Below, one piece after another: positions 62,368 through 64,000 of a DNA stretch of 64,000 nucleotides (position 1 is the first letter of the stretch; every line of letters starts with the position of its first letter). The notes beneath the pieces were generated by a model that saw only the letters and a list, made by a program, of their open reading frames with translations, did not search any database and was not told the DNA's origin. The DNA comes from Malaciobacter mytili LMG 24559 (lineage in GTDB: Bacteria; Campylobacterota; Campylobacteria; Campylobacterales; Arcobacteraceae), in the NCBI RefSeq assembly GCF_003346775.1, contig NZ_CP031219.1, positions 1,550,001 through 1,614,000 of the forward strand, written 5' to 3'. The position numbers and the translations under genes are program-made.

Positions 62368-63331
62368 AGCTTTTTATGTACTCTTGCATTGCTGCGAAAT
62401 TAATATTGTTATAATCTATTTGCAATTCTAAATTCATCAAATAAAGATTTTTAATATTAAACTTTTCAAGTTTTACAAAATCTTTTTGAGTAGTGATAAT
62501 AGAATATTCATTATATTCTTTTTCAATATTTTTTATTTCATCTTTTGTAAAGCTATGGTGGTCTTCAAAAGCAACCATTTTTACACCACTTGGAAGATAT
62601 TCTAATAATCTTTTAGGTTTTGAAATAGCAGTTAATAAAAGAAGTTTATGAGGAAGAACATTTACATTCTTTTGGTTTAAACTATATGAAACAAACCTCT
62701 TAAATCCTTCCCCTTCTTTTAGTTGTAAATCAGCTAAAGAATAAAACATTTTTGGTTCTCTATATCCTCCACTTGGAAGACAAAAGATATTTGTAGGTTC
62801 ATCTTTTGGTCTAATTAAAATATCAAACTTTTTTATATGATATTTTGAAAAACCATCATCTAAAAAGACTATTTTACATCCTAATTCTTTTGCTTTTTTA
62901 ATTCCCTCTACCCTATCTTCACTTACAATAATTGTGGCATTTGGTAAAGAAGTAGCTAAAAGCATAGCTTCATCACCACTTATTTTTACATCAACTAAAA
63001 TCTTACCTTTTTGTGAAACAAGATATAAGCCTTTTGAATCTCTTCCATAGCCTCTTAAAATAACTGCACAATTTTCTTTATTTTTAACTAAAGCAATTGT
63101 AAGAGGTGTTTTACCACTTCCACCAGCAATTAGATTACCAATACTAATAACAGGTATTCCAAAATCTTTAGGTTTTGAAATAGCTCTTTTTACTAAGATA
63201 ATAATCATATAAATCAAAGTTAAAGGAAGTAGTAAAAAAGAGATGATTTTTTGAAAAGTGTTTGGATAGAAGAGATAATCTTCTACCCATAAAAAAAGCT
63301 TTTGTCTCAATCTATATCCACTCTGCTGCAA
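62360..63331 (-). CDS. lpxK: Tetraacyldisaccharide 4'-kinase
   Basis: 323 residues. An N-terminal membrane-associated helix (about 28-48) precedes the P-loop ISIGNLIAGGSGKTPL, LRGYGRDSKG, SGDEAMLLA, VFLDDGFSKYHI and a late TTQKDFVKLE, all typical of LpxK. It phosphorylates the lipid A precursor at the inner membrane. The frame begins with TTG at 63331 inside the aminotransferase gene (20-nt overlap); a second TTG at 63310 is possible, so the start is uncertain. Confidence 0.93.
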   Translation of the reverse strand: MQQSGYRLRQKLFLWVEDYLFYPNTFQKIISFLLLPLTLIYMIIILVKRAISKPKDFGIPVISIGNLIAGGSGKTPLTIALVKNKENCAVILRGYGRDSKGLYLVSQKGKILVDVKISGDEAMLLATSLPNATIIVSEDRVEGIKKAKELGCKIVFLDDGFSKYHIKKFDILIRPKDEPTNIFCLPSGGYREPKMFYSLADLQLKEGEGFKRFVSYSLNQKNVNVLPHKLLLLTAISKPKRLLEYLPSGVKMVAFEDHHSFTKDEIKNIEKEYNEYSIITTQKDFVKLEKFNIKNLYLMNLELQIDYNNINFAAMQEYIKSYE

Positions 63332-64000
63332 TTTCTATTATATTATCACAAATATAATGTACTTCATCATCACTTAAAGCTGGATACATAGGTATTGATA
63401 AAATTTGTTGATAAGAAGTTAAAGCATTTGGAAATTCTGTAATCTTAATAGAATACTTACTTTTATAATAACTTAATAAATGTAAAGGAATATAGTGTAA
63501 TCCCGTAGAAATTCCTCTTTCTTTTAAAGCTCTTGCAAAAGCATCTCTATTTCTAGAAATTTTAATAATAAAATGGTTAAAAATATGCTCTTCTTTTGCT
63601 TTTGGAATAGCCACATGTTTTACATCACTTAATCTTTCAGTATAGATTTTTGCAATTTCTTTTCTTCTTTTTATAAATTTATTTGTTTTTTGAAGTTGAG
63701 CTAAAGAAAATGCTGCATCTAATTCACTCATATCATACTTGTGTCCAATATCAACAACATCATAAATATAATCTAAGTTTCCATAATCATCATATGTAGT
63801 TGTAATAGCATGAGTTCTAAGTAATCTAGCTCTATTTGCTATTTCTTCATCATTTGTTACTATAATACCTGATCTACTTAAAGCATGTTTACCATTTGAA
63901 GGGTTTGTAGAAAAAATCGTCATATCAGCTCTTAAAGAACCAACTGTTTCATCTTTATATGTAACACCAAGTGCAGCTGTTGCATCTTCAATTAAAATAA
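63312..64000 (-). CDS. DegT/DnrJ/EryC1-family aminotransferase, N terminus outside window
   Basis: The frame is open to the window end; residues before the internal ATG at 63923 read IEDATAALG and GSLRAD, a classic DegT motif. The PLP-lysine segment is FSTNPSNGKH, followed by GIIVTNDEEIANRARLLRTH, YDMSELDAAFSLAQL and the C-terminal sugar-binding half (HYIPLHLLSYY). It makes an amino sugar for surface glycans or flagellin. It overlaps lpxK, so it is part of an envelope operon. Confidence 0.9.
   Translation of the reverse strand, partial: ILIEDATAALGVTYKDETVGSLRADMTIFSTNPSNGKHALSRSGIIVTNDEEIANRARLLRTHAITTTYDDYGNLDYIYDVVDIGHKYDMSELDAAFSLAQLQKTNKFIKRRKEIAKIYTERLSDVKHVAIPKAKEEHIFNHFIIKISRNRDAFARALKERGISTGLHYIPLHLLSYYKSKYSIKITEFPNALTSYQQILSIPMYPALSDDEVHYICDNIIEIAAEWI

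Noticed and set aside
1-64000. CRISPR arrays and tRNA or rRNA genes
   Set aside because: I saw no regularly spaced 25-40 bp repeats with spacers and no cloverleaf or rRNA-like sequence; a tRNAscan and minced run would settle this.

Overview
The window looks like a chromosomal segment of an Arcobacter-type member of the Campylobacterota. The evidence is the very AT-rich DNA, Campylobacterota-typical families (the UPF0323 lipoprotein, a MaeB-type malic enzyme, an LpxK/DegT envelope cluster, a PhoU-tailed Na/Pi transporter) and AGGA-type ribosome sites before mostly ATG, with some TTG, starts. No rRNA, tRNA or CRISPR array is visible.

Layout. 1-15093 is core chromosome. It holds the 3' part of a chemoreceptor, then a minus-strand block in which an OmpR-type two-component system is followed by a TonB-dependent receptor, a membrane polyferredoxin and ExbB-ExbD-TonB. 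After these come a Na/phosphate transporter, trmL, purU, malic enzyme, pgeF and aroE. 14989-33192 is a genomic island of about 18.2 kb inserted in the 3' end of aroE. A 13-bp direct repeat marks its ends, a tyrosine recombinase sits at its right end, and the displaced original aroE tail survives at 33180-33284. The island carries small unknown genes, a nuclease-like protein, a P-loop kinase/phosphoesterase cluster, an HTH protein, two structured non-coding regions (one about 600 nt and very elaborate) and a four-gene defence operon: PLD-helicase, Eco57I-type methylase, ATPase and a second methylase. This resembles the Hma (helicase-methylase-ATPase) type.

33285-45300 is a second defence-rich accessory block: a DUF2779 nuclease, a Septu-like ATPase+HNH pair, a PHP-ATPase with a small partner, and SbcC/SbcD. 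It is bracketed by decayed pieces of genes that are intact in the first island: a fragment of the 19786 gene at 33363 and an integrase tail at 45221. My reading is that this is an older, degraded island of the same family stacked behind the newer one.

45438-58187 is a three-gene minus-strand unit ending in a 3813-residue secreted RTX/Ig-like adhesin. 58441-64000 returns to core genes: thiI, a UPF0323 lipoprotein and a glutathionylspermidine-synthase-like ATP-grasp enzyme on the plus strand, an unknown gene, lpxK, and a DegT-family aminotransferase cut by the window end.

The most interesting features are the large structured RNA at about 21120-21756, the 12-bp phased array at 15705-15776, the aroE tail-swap, and the stacked defence islands.
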